Notes: generated by a model from the sequence alone, not told the origin. 40,276 bases of DNA from Paenibacillus oceani (GCF_014705615.1 NZ_JACXJA010000066.1:1-40276); one strand, 5' to 3'; positions 15,691 to 25,508 are shown, counted from the first letter of the stretch. Numbers and translations are program-made.

Positions 15691-17028
15691 ATGAAAAACA
15701 TCAATAGATGGTTGAAGCTGGGTATTATCGGTATGGGAACGGCGGCCATGCTGAGCGCTTGCGGTGGAGGGTCCGGAAGTAAATCGGAAGCGGGAGAAGC
15801 GACGGCCGGAGGAACGGAGCCGGTTGCGCCGGCGAAGCCGAGCGGTCCGGTCGAGATCAATCTCGTGACACCCGATGCGACGATTACGCCGGAATTTCTC
15901 GAACGGCTGGCCAAAAAGTTTCCGGACTACAAGATTAACCGCTATAACCAGGCTACGAAAGGATCGACGATTCCCGATCTGCTAACCAACGGGACGCCGA
16001 TCGATATTGTCGGCCGCGCCGCGACCGTCTTCGAGAACGATGTAGTCGTTCACAAGCTGCAGTACAATATGGAGCCGCTGCTCAAGCAGGCCGGCGTTCA
16101 GACGACGGATTTCGAACCGCAATTGGTTAACTACGTCCGCAGCATTTCCGACGGCGGCATGTATGGCATCCCGGGCGGGAGCGCTATCAACCATGTGCTC
16201 TTTTACAACAAAACGTTGTTCGACCAATTCGGCGTAGCCTATCCGAAGGACGGGATGAGCTGGGAGGAGACGATGCAGCTCGCGGCCAAAATGACCCGCA
16301 ACGAGGGCGGGAAACAATACTACGGATTCGCCGGAAATACCGGCATAATGACGGCAACGAATCAGTTATCGATCCCGTTAGTGAACACGAAGACGCAAAA
16401 GCCGACGATCAATACCGATGAGCGCTGGCGCTCGTACTTCCAGATTATTTACGGCAACTCTGTTCTGAATGATGCACTCAAGTCGAACAACAAGGCGTTC
16501 AGCGGCGGGGCGAAAAATCTGACCGAAGGCGACACGGCGATGCTTTTGTTCAATGCCAATATCGGCATTATCGACAAGGCGCTGCAGGAGGAAAAAATCA
16601 ATTGGGATATGGTAGCGTTGCCGAGCTTTAAGGAAGTGCCGAAAACCGGCAGTCCGATGAACTCGACGCTTTGGGGATTGACGAACCAGACCCGGAATCG
16701 GGAAGCGGCGATAGATGTGATCAAGTATATGGTCTCGGATGAAGTTCTCGGCGACCTCGCCAAGCTTGGTTATCTCGTGCCGAAGCAGACGGATGCGATC
16801 AAGCGCGTATTCGCAACCGAAGCGAAACCGGCAGGGAAAAACTGGAATGCGGTCAATTATAATAAATTTGCGGCTTTCCCGGAAATGACGGTCAGCGATG
16901 CGGCCATTGCAGCCCTGTATTCCAAGCAGATCGAAGTCATCGTCAAGGGCCAGACGGACATGAACACCGCGTTCCGCACGATTGAAGAGGAAGCGACCAA
17001 AATCATCGAGGAAAACGCGAGAAAATAA
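15691..17028 (+). CDS. ABC sugar transporter solute-binding lipoprotein (SBP family 1)
   Basis: A 445-residue lipoprotein: signal with hydrophobic core at residues 9-21, lipobox LSAC with Cys24, a Gly/Ser/Glu linker, then a solute-binding domain with 'VLFYNKTLFDQFGVAYPKDG' and 'MSWEETMQLAAKM', the usual SBP_bac_1 signatures. It should bind a sugar or oligosaccharide outside the membrane and pass it to an ABC permease. No permease genes are nearby, so the membrane part must be elsewhere. An AGGGGG site precedes the ATG. It follows the GntR-SBP gene and the SBP relic without a clear terminator, so it probably belongs to the same transcript. It is related to the SBP at 27459-28781. Confidence 0.9.
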   Translation: MKNINRWLKLGIIGMGTAAMLSACGGGSGSKSEAGEATAGGTEPVAPAKPSGPVEINLVTPDATITPEFLERLAKKFPDYKINRYNQATKGSTIPDLLTNGTPIDIVGRAATVFENDVVVHKLQYNMEPLLKQAGVQTTDFEPQLVNYVRSISDGGMYGIPGGSAINHVLFYNKTLFDQFGVAYPKDGMSWEETMQLAAKMTRNEGGKQYYGFAGNTGIMTATNQLSIPLVNTKTQKPTINTDERWRSYFQIIYGNSVLNDALKSNNKAFSGGAKNLTEGDTAMLLFNANIGIIDKALQEEKINWDMVALPSFKEVPKTGSPMNSTLWGLTNQTRNREAAIDVIKYMVSDEVLGDLAKLGYLVPKQTDAIKRVFATEAKPAGKNWNAVNYNKFAAFPEMTVSDAAIAALYSKQIEVIVKGQTDMNTAFRTIEEEATKIIEENARK

Positions 17029-17070
17029 AGAGGACGTTTTATTTTGCAGAAGTAGCACATACAGAAGTCC

Positions 17071-17096
17071 GGGGAACACGTCGAAACTTGTTCCCC
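17071..17096 (+). other. Intercistronic hairpin between SBP and oxidoreductase genes
   Basis: GGGGAAC (17071-17077) pairs with GTTCCCC (17090-17096), extendable by CC/GA. No T-run follows, so it is better explained as a 3' stabiliser or partial attenuator that keeps SBP mRNA in excess over the downstream genes than as a full terminator. Confidence 0.55.
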
Positions 17097-17118
17097 GACA
17101 TATAGAGGAGATGGAGAG

Positions 17119-18108
17119 ATGCATATTTTACGTGCAGTTGTCGTCGGAGCGGGGGCGATCGCGGGCCTTCATTTGCGGACGCTTGCGGCAAGCGAACGAA
17201 CCGAGCTTGTCGGCGTCGCGGATATTTCCGGGGAGCGGGCCCGCTTGGCGGCCGAAGCTTACTCGATCAAGCCTTACACGGACTACAGGGCGATGGTGCG
17301 GGCGGAGAAACCCGACATTGTCGTTATTACGCTGCCGCATGTTTTGCACAAAGAAGCGGCAATTTGGTGCGCGGAGCAAGGGTGCCACGTGCTGCTGGAG
17401 AAGCCGATGGCGATGAATGCGCGCGAATGCGCGGATATCAACGCCGCGGCTGCCCGCTGCGGCATTGTGCTGGCCGTGGGACATATGCAGCATTATTTTG
17501 CGGAAAATGTGAAAGCGAAGCAACTGATTCAGTCCGGCAAGCTGGGGAGGCTCGTGACGATCATCGATCGGCGCTACGGGTATTATTTCGACGAGAAGCG
17601 TCCGGCCTGGTTTCTGGATAAGGAAACTTCCGGCGGAGGGATCGTCATCAATATCGGCAGTCATTCGATCGATAAAATCCAGTGGTTGACGGATTGTCAA
17701 ATAACGAGCGTTAAAGCGGAACTGACGTTTTACGGCGAACGGGGCGATGTCGAAGGAAGCGCCAGCTTGCTTATGCGCACTTCGCATGGGGCGACAGCTT
17801 CCGTCTCGCTCTTCGGCTATCGCGGCGTGCCGCCGGCCAATGAGACGGAGCTGTTGTTTACGGACGGAGCGCTGAAAATCGTGGCGAGAAAAGGGCTTTG
17901 GATCAGCGGTGCAAACGGCTACGAGCTTGTCGACACAGGCGCAAAGGGCGAACCGTTCGCCCCGCAGTGGGACGATTTGCTGAACGCCATCGGGCAAGGC
18001 TCGGAGCTGTCGATAACGGGAACGTATGCCCAAACCGTCTCCGCCGTCGTCGATGCCGCATATCGCTCCCACGAAACCGGCAGAGCGGAGGAAGTTGCCG
18101 TCATCTGA
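17119..18108 (+). CDS. Gfo/Idh/MocA-family NAD(P)-dependent oxidoreductase
   Basis: A 329-residue cytoplasmic dehydrogenase. The N-terminal Rossmann motif is 'VVVGAGAIAGLHLRTLA' (residues 7-23), the catalytic EKP lysine motif is at residues 94-96, and the second catalytic region is 'NIGSHSIDKIQWL' with His182 and Asp185. Family members oxidise or epimerise sugars, inositols or sugar acids. The ribosome site GAGGAG lies eight bases before the ATG. Position between an SBP and a secreted lyase suggests it processes the imported sugar or uronate. The substrate cannot be assigned. Confidence 0.9.
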   Translation: MHILRAVVVGAGAIAGLHLRTLAASERTELVGVADISGERARLAAEAYSIKPYTDYRAMVRAEKPDIVVITLPHVLHKEAAIWCAEQGCHVLLEKPMAMNARECADINAAAARCGIVLAVGHMQHYFAENVKAKQLIQSGKLGRLVTIIDRRYGYYFDEKRPAWFLDKETSGGGIVINIGSHSIDKIQWLTDCQITSVKAELTFYGERGDVEGSASLLMRTSHGATASVSLFGYRGVPPANETELLFTDGALKIVARKGLWISGANGYELVDTGAKGEPFAPQWDDLLNAIGQGSELSITGTYAQTVSAVVDAAYRSHETGRAEEVAVI

Positions 18109-18161
18109 TGTTGGCTAGCCGCAGACGCTCGAAGATAAACGTTTTCGAGGAGGAATGGCAA

Positions 18162-21100
18162 TTGCGCAGATGGATGGTCTGGACCGTGGTGTTGATGATG
18201 ATCGTGCCGTACGGTTTGCTGGGCCCGGGAAATCGGACATCGGCCGCCGGGCAAACGATTGTTGAGGAAGGTGAAGCTCCGATCGAGGCGTATACGAACA
18301 AGTGGAACGTAATTTCTGCATGGACCGCCGCTCCCGTCATCGACGGGAAATTGGATGAGGCGGCATGGAGCGGCGCCGCGCCGCTAGACGATTTCCGCAC
18401 GGCCTATTACAACGAGCCGGCGACCGGCGGCATCGCCTATAAAGTGGCTTACGACGAGACGAATTTGTACATCGGAGGAACGTTTGACGAGGAAGAAAGG
18501 GGCGTACTGGAACGGATCGAAATCGTGATCAGTCCGCAGACGGCAGGCGGGCTGCATTATGTGGCGTCCCTCCCGGTCACTCCTTCGGGAAGGACGTTCA
18601 CGACGGTCTGGAACCAGACGCTCGACGGTGTAGACCCGCAAAGGGTGAAAATCAGCGCCTTCTCCCAAGAAACGTCGTTGGCGGGCGGTGTCTTTACGGT
18701 CGAAGCGGCCATTCCGTTATCCGCCTTCGGGTCCGCCGTCGTCTCGCCGGGCGCAGAATGGCGGATGAATATCATCCACTTGCATCATCTGAATACGAAG
18801 CCGCTCTCCTCCTGGGTACCGATCCGCACGTCGAGCTTCTGGGATACGTCGGGGGCTGTAAAGGTGCCGGCCAATGTCGTGGACGAAGGGCGGCTCGGCT
18901 CCGTCTTTTTCGAACGAACGACGCAGGGCGTTGCTTGGACGCTACTCGAACCGGTGCTCGACTATACCGGTTTTGCGACGAAGCGGCTGTCCTTTGACGG
19001 GACCAGTCTGGAACCGGATGATACTGTCTTTGAGCTGAAATGGATAGATCCGCTCGGCAACGTGACGACGCTTGACGACGTGCAGGCCGCTTGGGAAGGA
19101 AGCCTCGGCGTGCTGACGTTCTCGCATCCCGGGCCGCTTCGCGACGGCATGTACCAGCTGCAAATACTGGCGTGCGAAGACGATCCGGCCGATTGTCGGT
19201 TCGCCGTACTGACCTTCGACAGGGACAGCCTGATCGACGCGGGCATCGAAGATGCGGAGCAGGCGTCTCCCGCCGGCGATGTCGTTCCGGTGACGCCGGC
19301 CCCCGCCTCGGCGGCCGTCGAGAACATACTCGAATTGATCCCGGACCGGGTCGGCTTCCGCTTCGCCGGCTTGCCGGAAATGCCGGAGCTGAATCCGGAC
19401 GGGTTATACACGCTGTCCGCCGACGGCAAAAGCATGGTTGCGCCCAAAACCGGCACGGCGTATCCGAACACGCAGTATCCGGAAAACGGCACGGTGACCG
19501 CCGTCAACCGAAAAGGGGAAACGCTGGAGTATCCGTATTACGAAGACGCCGAAGGCAAGCGATACTTTTTATCCGCGCATTTGTGGTATTTGCAAAAAGC
19601 GTATACGCTCAATCAGACGAATGCGATCGCCAAGACCGACCCGCTCGGTGCGGCACGCCTGCTGTACCGGTTTGCGCAAGTGTACGAAGGCTACGTGCCG
19701 ACGACCGATTATAACTGGTATAACTATCCGATCAACATCACCTCCGGCCCGCCGTTCAACTATTGGGGCGGCATGTGGAACCGCTGGTCGGTATCCGACC
19801 TGAACAGTCTTCGCCCGCTCCTGCAAGCTTACATGGAAGTGAAGAAGTCGGACGCCCTGCAAGTGCTGAGCCAGGAAGTCGGGGAAGACGTCGAGAAGAA
19901 GCTGGTCGAGCAAGTAGTGATGCCGTCCGTCGATTATGCGCTCAGCTATCCGACGACGCTCGGCAATATGGACTATACCCAATGGCTCGGCCTGATTGAC
20001 GCCGGCAAGGCGATTGGGCAGCCTGACTACATTCATAACGTGGTGGAATGGATGAGGGAATACGTCGACAGGCGGTATAGGTCCGACGGCTTCTGGTACG
20101 AAGTGGCGCCCTCCTACCACGTGCAGTCGACCGACGGTCTGAATTTGGCGATCGGGCAACTGCAGGGGTACAGCGACCCGACCGGGTACGTTTCACCGCG
20201 TTCGGGACTGCATTTCGACAATTTGGATATGTATAACGATTTTCCGATCATCGGCAAGGCGAAGGAAATCCCGAACCTGCTTTCCTTTCCGAACGGCCAA
20301 CTGCTGCCCGTCCAGGATTCGTGGGCGTCGGATAAAGCGAAGGCGCCGCGGTCGGACGTTGGCTCTATGCTGCTGCCCGATGCCGGCATCGGCCGACTGT
20401 CCGGCGGAACGGGCGCGGACCGGACACAGCTTTACCTGGAGTTTACGCCGAAGACCGGGCATACGCACTACGATCCGTTGAACTTGAATTTGTACGCGCA
20501 GGGCCAGGAATTGCTGCCCGATCTCGGGTACACGTATACGAAATACCGCTATTTCACCCTGTCCACGCTCGGCCATAACACCGTCGTCGTCAACGGCAAA
20601 AACATGACCACGGCCGGCGCGGGCAAAGACGGCGGGGCGATTGAGGCCTTCGCCTCCGTCGGCGCGTTCCAGGCAATGCGGGCAAGCGAAGAAAACGCTT
20701 ACGCGGAGACGGAAACGTACAGCCGGGAGCCGTGGTTCGTTCCGTTCGCCGGCGGGAATGGCGGTGAAGGCTACGTGCTCGATCTGTTCCGCGTAAAGGG
20801 CGGCAGCCGCCATGAATATACGTTGCAGGGCGACGCGAACCATGACGCCGAATTCGAGACGGACCTGCCGCTTGAATCGTACGGCCCGTACCTGCTGCCG
20901 CCGGGAACGGAAGTGCACGAAGCGGAATCCTTCAACGAGAGCGGCACGGCGGCAGGGAATTATCCCGCCTACATTTATGTGAACGATGTGCAGAAGGCCG
21001 AACTGTCGGGCGACAAGTACGAAGTGACGCTGGAGACGTCCGACAACGGGGCGGACAAAGCGAAGCTGAAAATTACCGGTTTGCTGGAGGAAGGGAACAA

Positions 21101-24100
21101 CGAGCTGTATTTGGGCCGTTCTCCTTCCATTCGCTCCACACGGTTGTTCGGGAAAAGCAAGGACACGAACGACGAAGCGGTCCAATACGACATGCCGAAG
21201 CTGGTGTTGAGACGGGAAGCAGCCAACTTGAACAGCACGTTCGTGACGGCGTTGGAGCCGTATACGGGCGCTGCCGGGGCGAAGATCGATTCGATCAAAC
21301 GGCTGGAGCCAAGCCAGTCGCCGGAAGGCGCAGTAGCAGTGAAGGTGACGTACGGCGATGTCACGGACTATTTGCTCAGCTCGCCGGAGCATCCGGACCA
21401 GCCGCTCGTCGTCGGAGACATCACGATGCGCGGAGAGATGGGCTTTATCCGGGTGGAGGACGGCGTCGTACAGAACATGTACCTTGTCGGCGGAACCGAA
21501 CTGAAGAAGGGAAGCAAGGAGATCAGCGCGCAAGGCTCCGTCACCGGGACGATTACCGGCACGAAACGCAAGGCGAACGGCGATCCGTACGACGCGATCG
21601 TGACGAGCACGCCTATCGATCCGGCGATTGCCGCCCTCCTGAAAGGGAATTACGTCATCGTAACGCATCCGGACGGATCGACGAACGGATACAAAGTCGG
21701 GGACATCCGCAGCGAGGCGGGACAAACGGCGATCGTCCTGGCCGAATACGATCCCGGATTCGAGCTGAAAGCGGACGGGACGTCGCAGATGATGTTTTAT
21801 CCGGCGAAAAGCTGGACCGGCACGCATACGTTCAAAATCGCCAACGTGGAAGCGCTGGACCGCAATCCGCTGCAAGCCGTCACGGTGGAAGCGCCGCAGC
21901 GGGATTTGCCGAAAGGCGAGAAGGTTCCGCTGGCCGTGTACGGGGTGAACCGGGACGGCAGTCCCGCGGTGTTGTCCGCGGGAGAAACGGTTTTTACGAG
22001 CAGCGATCCCGCCGTCCTGGCGGTCGACGCAAGCGGCAACGTCACGGCGGTCGGTGACGGGACCGCCACGGTGAGCGTCGAGGTGACGTTGAACGGAGTG
22101 ACGAAGGCGGCAAGCGTCGTCATGTCGTCGCAATCCCGGTCGCTGCAAACGTACAATATCGTCGATCTGGACATCGCCGAGCAGACGGTGCCGACGCTGT
22201 ACGTGGCTGAAACGAATACGGTGCAGCTTGAGGCGAATGCGGGCGGACAGAGCATTGCGTTCGACTTCGAGGTTGCGGAGGACGCCGCGTATGCCATCGG
22301 GATCAAGCCGTTCAAGGCGGGCAGCTACGGGAAGTACAAGATCAGCGTCGACGGCACGCAGCTCATGACCTACGACTTCTATAGCAGCATCGGCGGAGCG
22401 AGCACCGCGTTCGAGACGATCGGGACGATGCCGTTAACGGCGGGCACGAACCGGATCGCGCTGGTGGGTGAAGGGAAAAACGCAAGCTCCAGCAACTACA
22501 AATTCGGGCTGATCCAGTTGGAAATCAAGGAGTCGTTGCCCGACGCTCCGGCCTTACAGGCGGCGGCCGGGCCGATCTATCCCGGGCAGGCGTTCGCCAT
22601 GACGTTTGCCGATTCCACCGCATGGCGGAGCGAGATATCCGGCGTGACGGTTGACGGCGTCCCGCTGGCGAGCGGCCAATATACCGTCTCGCCGGGCAGC
22701 ATCGCCTTCGCTGCGGATGCGCTGCCGGCCGGAGAAGGCGCGGCCTGGATCGTCGTGCAGGCGACGGGATACCGGCACGCGGCCGCGGAGCAGCGGATCG
22801 CATCCGCCGCCGCGCTGAGCGGGCTTGCGGTCGGCCCGGGCAGGCTGAGCCCGCCGTTTGCGCCGGAGACGCTCGACTATGCCGTGCTGGTCGACGAAGC
22901 CGTGTCCGCGCTAACGGTCACGGCACAGACGTACCGGCCCGACGCCGTCATCACGGTTGGCGGGCAGACGTACGGCAGCGGGTCGACGATCCCGCTCGCC
23001 CTCCAGCCCGGCGCCAACCCGCTGTCGCTCGCCGTTGCTGCTTCGGACGGCAGTTCCGCCATCTATACGGTGACGGCTTACCGGGATGTCCGCGAATTCG
23101 AGCCGATCGGCACTGTAGCGGGGGCCGTGTACGGTGCGGGCGGCGCTCCTTTGGCCGGAGCGGTCTTGCGGTTCGTCGGGCAAGCGGAAGTGGCTGCGAC
23201 GACGGACGAAGACGGCCGCTTCGCGATTGCAGAAGTGCCGAACGGGAGCTGGCAGCTTGCGGTGACGAAGCTGGATTATCTGGATGGTCTGTCTAACGTA
23301 TTCGAAGTGACGACAAGGCAGACAACGTCCGTCGACGTGACGCTGCAACGGTCGTCGGTGCCGGTTTTGTCCGGCGTGACATACGGGGCGGCGGCGATCG
23401 GTGACCCGGTGTCGGCGACGATGTCGCGCGACGGGGTGCTGCATCTCGTTCCGGCCGGTACGGCGGCGACGCAGGCGGCGATTGAAGCGGCGTCGGTCGT
23501 CACGGTCGGCGGAGCGGTGTACGGCACGCGGGCGACGGCTGCGGCGGGAGTCGCGGCCGCACTGGACACGACCGATTTTGCCTCCGGCCTGTACGTGGCA
23601 TACGCGATCGACGGCGCCGGCAACGTGTCTGCGGCGTCGGAGCGAATTGCAATCATCCCGCGCAGCCTGGCGGCGATCGACAATACGAGTCCGTTCGTGA
23701 TGTTTTCCGGCTCTGGGACGACGACGACGAGCGCCAGCCTCCTGTACGGCGGCAGCGAATGGATCGGCACGGCGAAAGGCGCGACCGTGCGGGCGCCGTT
23801 TTACGGGACACGGGGGCAAGTGCTCGCCACGAGGGCTTCGAACGGCGGCTTGGCGGACCTCTATGTGGACGGCGTTTACCGGACAACTTACGACTTCGTC
23901 AAGCGCGGCACTGCGCAATACCAGGCGGTTGTATTCGACACGGGGCTTTTGCCGCTTGGCGCACATACGGTGGATATCGTGTCCAAGGGAGAAATCGGGG
24001 CAAACTCGCTGAACAACTGGATTCGGTTCGACGCGCTTCTGGTCAACGGATACGAGTCGATCGGCACCGTAACGGGGACTGTGTACGGTGAGGAGGGCGC

Positions 24101-25010
24101 TCCATTGACCGGAGCGGTCGTGCGGCTTGTCGGGCAAGCGGAAGTCGCGGCGGCGACGACGGATGGAGACGGCCGCTACACGATCGCGAACGCGCCGGGC
24201 GGAAGCTGGCAGCTTGCCGCGATGAAGCTGGATTACGTAGACGGTTTGTCTGACGTATTCGCCGTGGAGAACGGACAAACAACGTCCGTCGCCGTGACGC
24301 TGCAACGGTCGCCGGTTCCGGTTTTGTCCGGCGTGACGTACGGGGCGGCGGCGATCGGCGACCCGGTGTCGGCGACGATGTCGCGCAGCGGGGTGCTGCA
24401 TCTTGTCCCGGCCGGTACAGCGGCGACGCAGACGACGATTGAAGCGGCGTCCGTCGTCACGGTCGGCGGGGCGGTGTACGGCGCTCGGGCGACGGCTGCG
24501 GCGGGAGTCGCGGCCGCGCTGGACACGACCGATTTCGCCTCCGGCCTGTACGTGGTGTACGCGATCGACGGCGCCGGCAACGTGTCCGCGGCGTCGGAGC
24601 GGATTGCAATCATCCCGCGCAACTTGGCGGCGATCGACAATACGAGTCCGTTCGTGATGTATTCCGGCTCCGGAACGACGACGACTAGTGCCAGCCTGTA
24701 CGGCGGCAGCGAATGGATCGGCACGACGAAAGGCGCGACCGCGCGGGTGCCGTTTTATGGGACGCGGGCAAAGGTGCTCGGAACGTTGGCGCCCAACGGC
24801 GGCTTGGGCGACATTTATGTGGATGGCATTTACCGGACGACGTATGATTTTATGAGGCGAGGCACTGCACAAATCCAGTACGTCGTGTTCGATACGGGCG
24901 TTTTGCCGCTTGGTGCGCATACGATCGAAATACGGGCGACAGGGGAGAAAAATCCGGATTCGCAGAACATTTGGGTCCGGTTTGACGCGCTGCTGGCCAG
25001 CGGATTTTAG
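18162..25010 (+). CDS. Giant secreted multidomain heparinase II/III-like polysaccharide lyase
   Basis: About 2282 residues from TTG 18162, chosen because GAGGAGG lies eight bases upstream and a signal peptide follows directly (MRRWMVWTVVLMMIVPYGLL, export end near residue 31). The frame is open back to 17898, but that part overlaps the oxidoreductase gene. Domains in order: CBM9-like module (~48-236); Ig-like segment (~247-357); alpha/alpha toroid (~467-740) with 'PSYHVQSTDG' near 650; heparinase II/III beta-sandwich with 'GHTHYDPLNLNLYAQGQELL' near 765 and 'LGHNTVVVNG' near 803; BIG2 Ig-like domain (~1240-1325); CBM6/35-like module (~1327-1457); DUF1533/HID-like domain (~1463-1548); cadherin-like beta-sandwich (~1552-1641); then two tandem ~318-residue repeats, each opening with a carboxypeptidase-regulatory-like domain. 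No LPXTG or SLH anchor is seen, so it is probably released or held by its binding modules. The fold predicts eliminative cleavage of an acidic polysaccharide; the substrate is unknown. Confidence 0.85.
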   Translation: MRRWMVWTVVLMMIVPYGLLGPGNRTSAAGQTIVEEGEAPIEAYTNKWNVISAWTAAPVIDGKLDEAAWSGAAPLDDFRTAYYNEPATGGIAYKVAYDETNLYIGGTFDEEERGVLERIEIVISPQTAGGLHYVASLPVTPSGRTFTTVWNQTLDGVDPQRVKISAFSQETSLAGGVFTVEAAIPLSAFGSAVVSPGAEWRMNIIHLHHLNTKPLSSWVPIRTSSFWDTSGAVKVPANVVDEGRLGSVFFERTTQGVAWTLLEPVLDYTGFATKRLSFDGTSLEPDDTVFELKWIDPLGNVTTLDDVQAAWEGSLGVLTFSHPGPLRDGMYQLQILACEDDPADCRFAVLTFDRDSLIDAGIEDAEQASPAGDVVPVTPAPASAAVENILELIPDRVGFRFAGLPEMPELNPDGLYTLSADGKSMVAPKTGTAYPNTQYPENGTVTAVNRKGETLEYPYYEDAEGKRYFLSAHLWYLQKAYTLNQTNAIAKTDPLGAARLLYRFAQVYEGYVPTTDYNWYNYPINITSGPPFNYWGGMWNRWSVSDLNSLRPLLQAYMEVKKSDALQVLSQEVGEDVEKKLVEQVVMPSVDYALSYPTTLGNMDYTQWLGLIDAGKAIGQPDYIHNVVEWMREYVDRRYRSDGFWYEVAPSYHVQSTDGLNLAIGQLQGYSDPTGYVSPRSGLHFDNLDMYNDFPIIGKAKEIPNLLSFPNGQLLPVQDSWASDKAKAPRSDVGSMLLPDAGIGRLSGGTGADRTQLYLEFTPKTGHTHYDPLNLNLYAQGQELLPDLGYTYTKYRYFTLSTLGHNTVVVNGKNMTTAGAGKDGGAIEAFASVGAFQAMRASEENAYAETETYSREPWFVPFAGGNGGEGYVLDLFRVKGGSRHEYTLQGDANHDAEFETDLPLESYGPYLLPPGTEVHEAESFNESGTAAGNYPAYIYVNDVQKAELSGDKYEVTLETSDNGADKAKLKITGLLEEGNNELYLGRSPSIRSTRLFGKSKDTNDEAVQYDMPKLVLRREAANLNSTFVTALEPYTGAAGAKIDSIKRLEPSQSPEGAVAVKVTYGDVTDYLLSSPEHPDQPLVVGDITMRGEMGFIRVEDGVVQNMYLVGGTELKKGSKEISAQGSVTGTITGTKRKANGDPYDAIVTSTPIDPAIAALLKGNYVIVTHPDGSTNGYKVGDIRSEAGQTAIVLAEYDPGFELKADGTSQMMFYPAKSWTGTHTFKIANVEALDRNPLQAVTVEAPQRDLPKGEKVPLAVYGVNRDGSPAVLSAGETVFTSSDPAVLAVDASGNVTAVGDGTATVSVEVTLNGVTKAASVVMSSQSRSLQTYNIVDLDIAEQTVPTLYVAETNTVQLEANAGGQSIAFDFEVAEDAAYAIGIKPFKAGSYGKYKISVDGTQLMTYDFYSSIGGASTAFETIGTMPLTAGTNRIALVGEGKNASSSNYKFGLIQLEIKESLPDAPALQAAAGPIYPGQAFAMTFADSTAWRSEISGVTVDGVPLASGQYTVSPGSIAFAADALPAGEGAAWIVVQATGYRHAAAEQRIASAAALSGLAVGPGRLSPPFAPETLDYAVLVDEAVSALTVTAQTYRPDAVITVGGQTYGSGSTIPLALQPGANPLSLAVAASDGSSAIYTVTAYRDVREFEPIGTVAGAVYGAGGAPLAGAVLRFVGQAEVAATTDEDGRFAIAEVPNGSWQLAVTKLDYLDGLSNVFEVTTRQTTSVDVTLQRSSVPVLSGVTYGAAAIGDPVSATMSRDGVLHLVPAGTAATQAAIEAASVVTVGGAVYGTRATAAAGVAAALDTTDFASGLYVAYAIDGAGNVSAASERIAIIPRSLAAIDNTSPFVMFSGSGTTTTSASLLYGGSEWIGTAKGATVRAPFYGTRGQVLATRASNGGLADLYVDGVYRTTYDFVKRGTAQYQAVVFDTGLLPLGAHTVDIVSKGEIGANSLNNWIRFDALLVNGYESIGTVTGTVYGEEGAPLTGAVVRLVGQAEVAAATTDGDGRYTIANAPGGSWQLAAMKLDYVDGLSDVFAVENGQTTSVAVTLQRSPVPVLSGVTYGAAAIGDPVSATMSRSGVLHLVPAGTAATQTTIEAASVVTVGGAVYGARATAAAGVAAALDTTDFASGLYVVYAIDGAGNVSAASERIAIIPRNLAAIDNTSPFVMYSGSGTTTTSASLYGGSEWIGTTKGATARVPFYGTRAKVLGTLAPNGGLGDIYVDGIYRTTYDFMRRGTAQIQYVVFDTGVLPLGAHTIEIRATGEKNPDSQNIWVRFDALLASGF
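23100..25010 (+). repeat. In-frame tandem duplication inside the giant lyase gene
   Basis: Unit 1 starts at 23100 and unit 2 at 24054, a period of 954 bp (318 codons). The segments 23355-23700 and 24309-24655 are almost identical at DNA level, including synonymous sites; the rest is more diverged. Unit 1 has one extra codon at 'LLYGG'. The uneven similarity suggests a recent duplication or gene conversion of the middle part. Confidence 0.9.
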
Positions 25011-25089
25011 CCCGTCGCGCGTCGCCGAGGGAGGCGACGAACAAAAAATAGAAGAAACGTGGGCGGTGCGTAAATAAAGCCGCAAAACG

Positions 25090-25142
25090 AAACCACAACC
25101 TCCGGCCGTCCGTTTATAACGGCATGGGGGTTGTGGTTTTTC
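25090..25142 (+). terminator. Rho-independent terminator of the giant lyase operon
   Basis: AAACCACAACC (25090-25100) pairs with GGTTGTGGTTT (25128-25138), followed by T residues; the A-run on the left arm makes it possibly bidirectional. A smaller hairpin, GTCGCC...GGCGAC at 25021-25038, lies just after the stop codon. Confidence 0.85.
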
Positions 25143-25437
25143 GTAGAAATAGTTTAAGAGTTTATAAGGACTTACGATAATTTCGTGAAGGATCTTATTG
25201 AGGCCGCTACCCGGATGCGGGCGACCGTTGCTCCGGCTGACTATTAGCATATCGTTCTCCTGCCAATCTTCTTACGGTATCTGTCCATCCGATACGATAA
25301 CTGCCGCAAGCAACTTGAAGCGGAATTTGGGGAACCAACAAGTCCGAACTACATGAAACAAGCTGGATTCGGACAGTAAAAAGATGAAGATTTACCAGTG
25401 GAAATGAACCCATTCATAAAATTTGGATACTTCTACT
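25143..25437. other. Spacer with a possible 3' gene remnant
   Basis: From about 25250 to 25380 one plus-strand frame reads like the tail of a protein (LRYLSIRYDNCRKQLEAEFG ... MKQAGFGQ, stop at 25378-25380), but it is preceded by a stop at about 25243 and has no start. I do not recognise the family. Together with the repeat at 25438 this looks like debris of a lost gene or mobile element. Confidence 0.25.
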
Positions 25438-25508
25438 CCTTCCCCATTGAGGCTTCGTGAATTTCCATGCAAAATTATGGAACTACTCATTCCAGCGAGG
25501 CGATTTTC
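25438..25508. repeat. Right copy of the directly repeated ~80 bp sequence flanking the carbohydrate block
   Basis: TACTTCTACTCCTTCCCC through GCGAGGCGATTTT aligns with 13430-13513 in the same orientation, with a two-base gap. The two copies enclose the 12-kb block of the first GntR-SBP fusion through the giant lyase. Confidence 0.7.

Noticed and set aside
17898-18161. Upstream extension of the giant lyase frame
   Set aside because: Overlaps the oxidoreductase gene, has no ribosome site and would bury the signal peptide inside the protein.
20193-22148. 651-residue minus-strand frame, and a 779-residue one at 22911-25250
   Set aside because: Antisense shadows of the giant lyase caused by high GC and codon bias; composition (Arg-, His-rich) is typical of antisense frames.
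24309-24655. Possible assembly artefact behind the tandem repeat in the lyase gene
   Set aside because: The two units differ at many positions outside the conserved middle and by one codon, so a simple assembly duplication is unlikely, though long reads would settle it.
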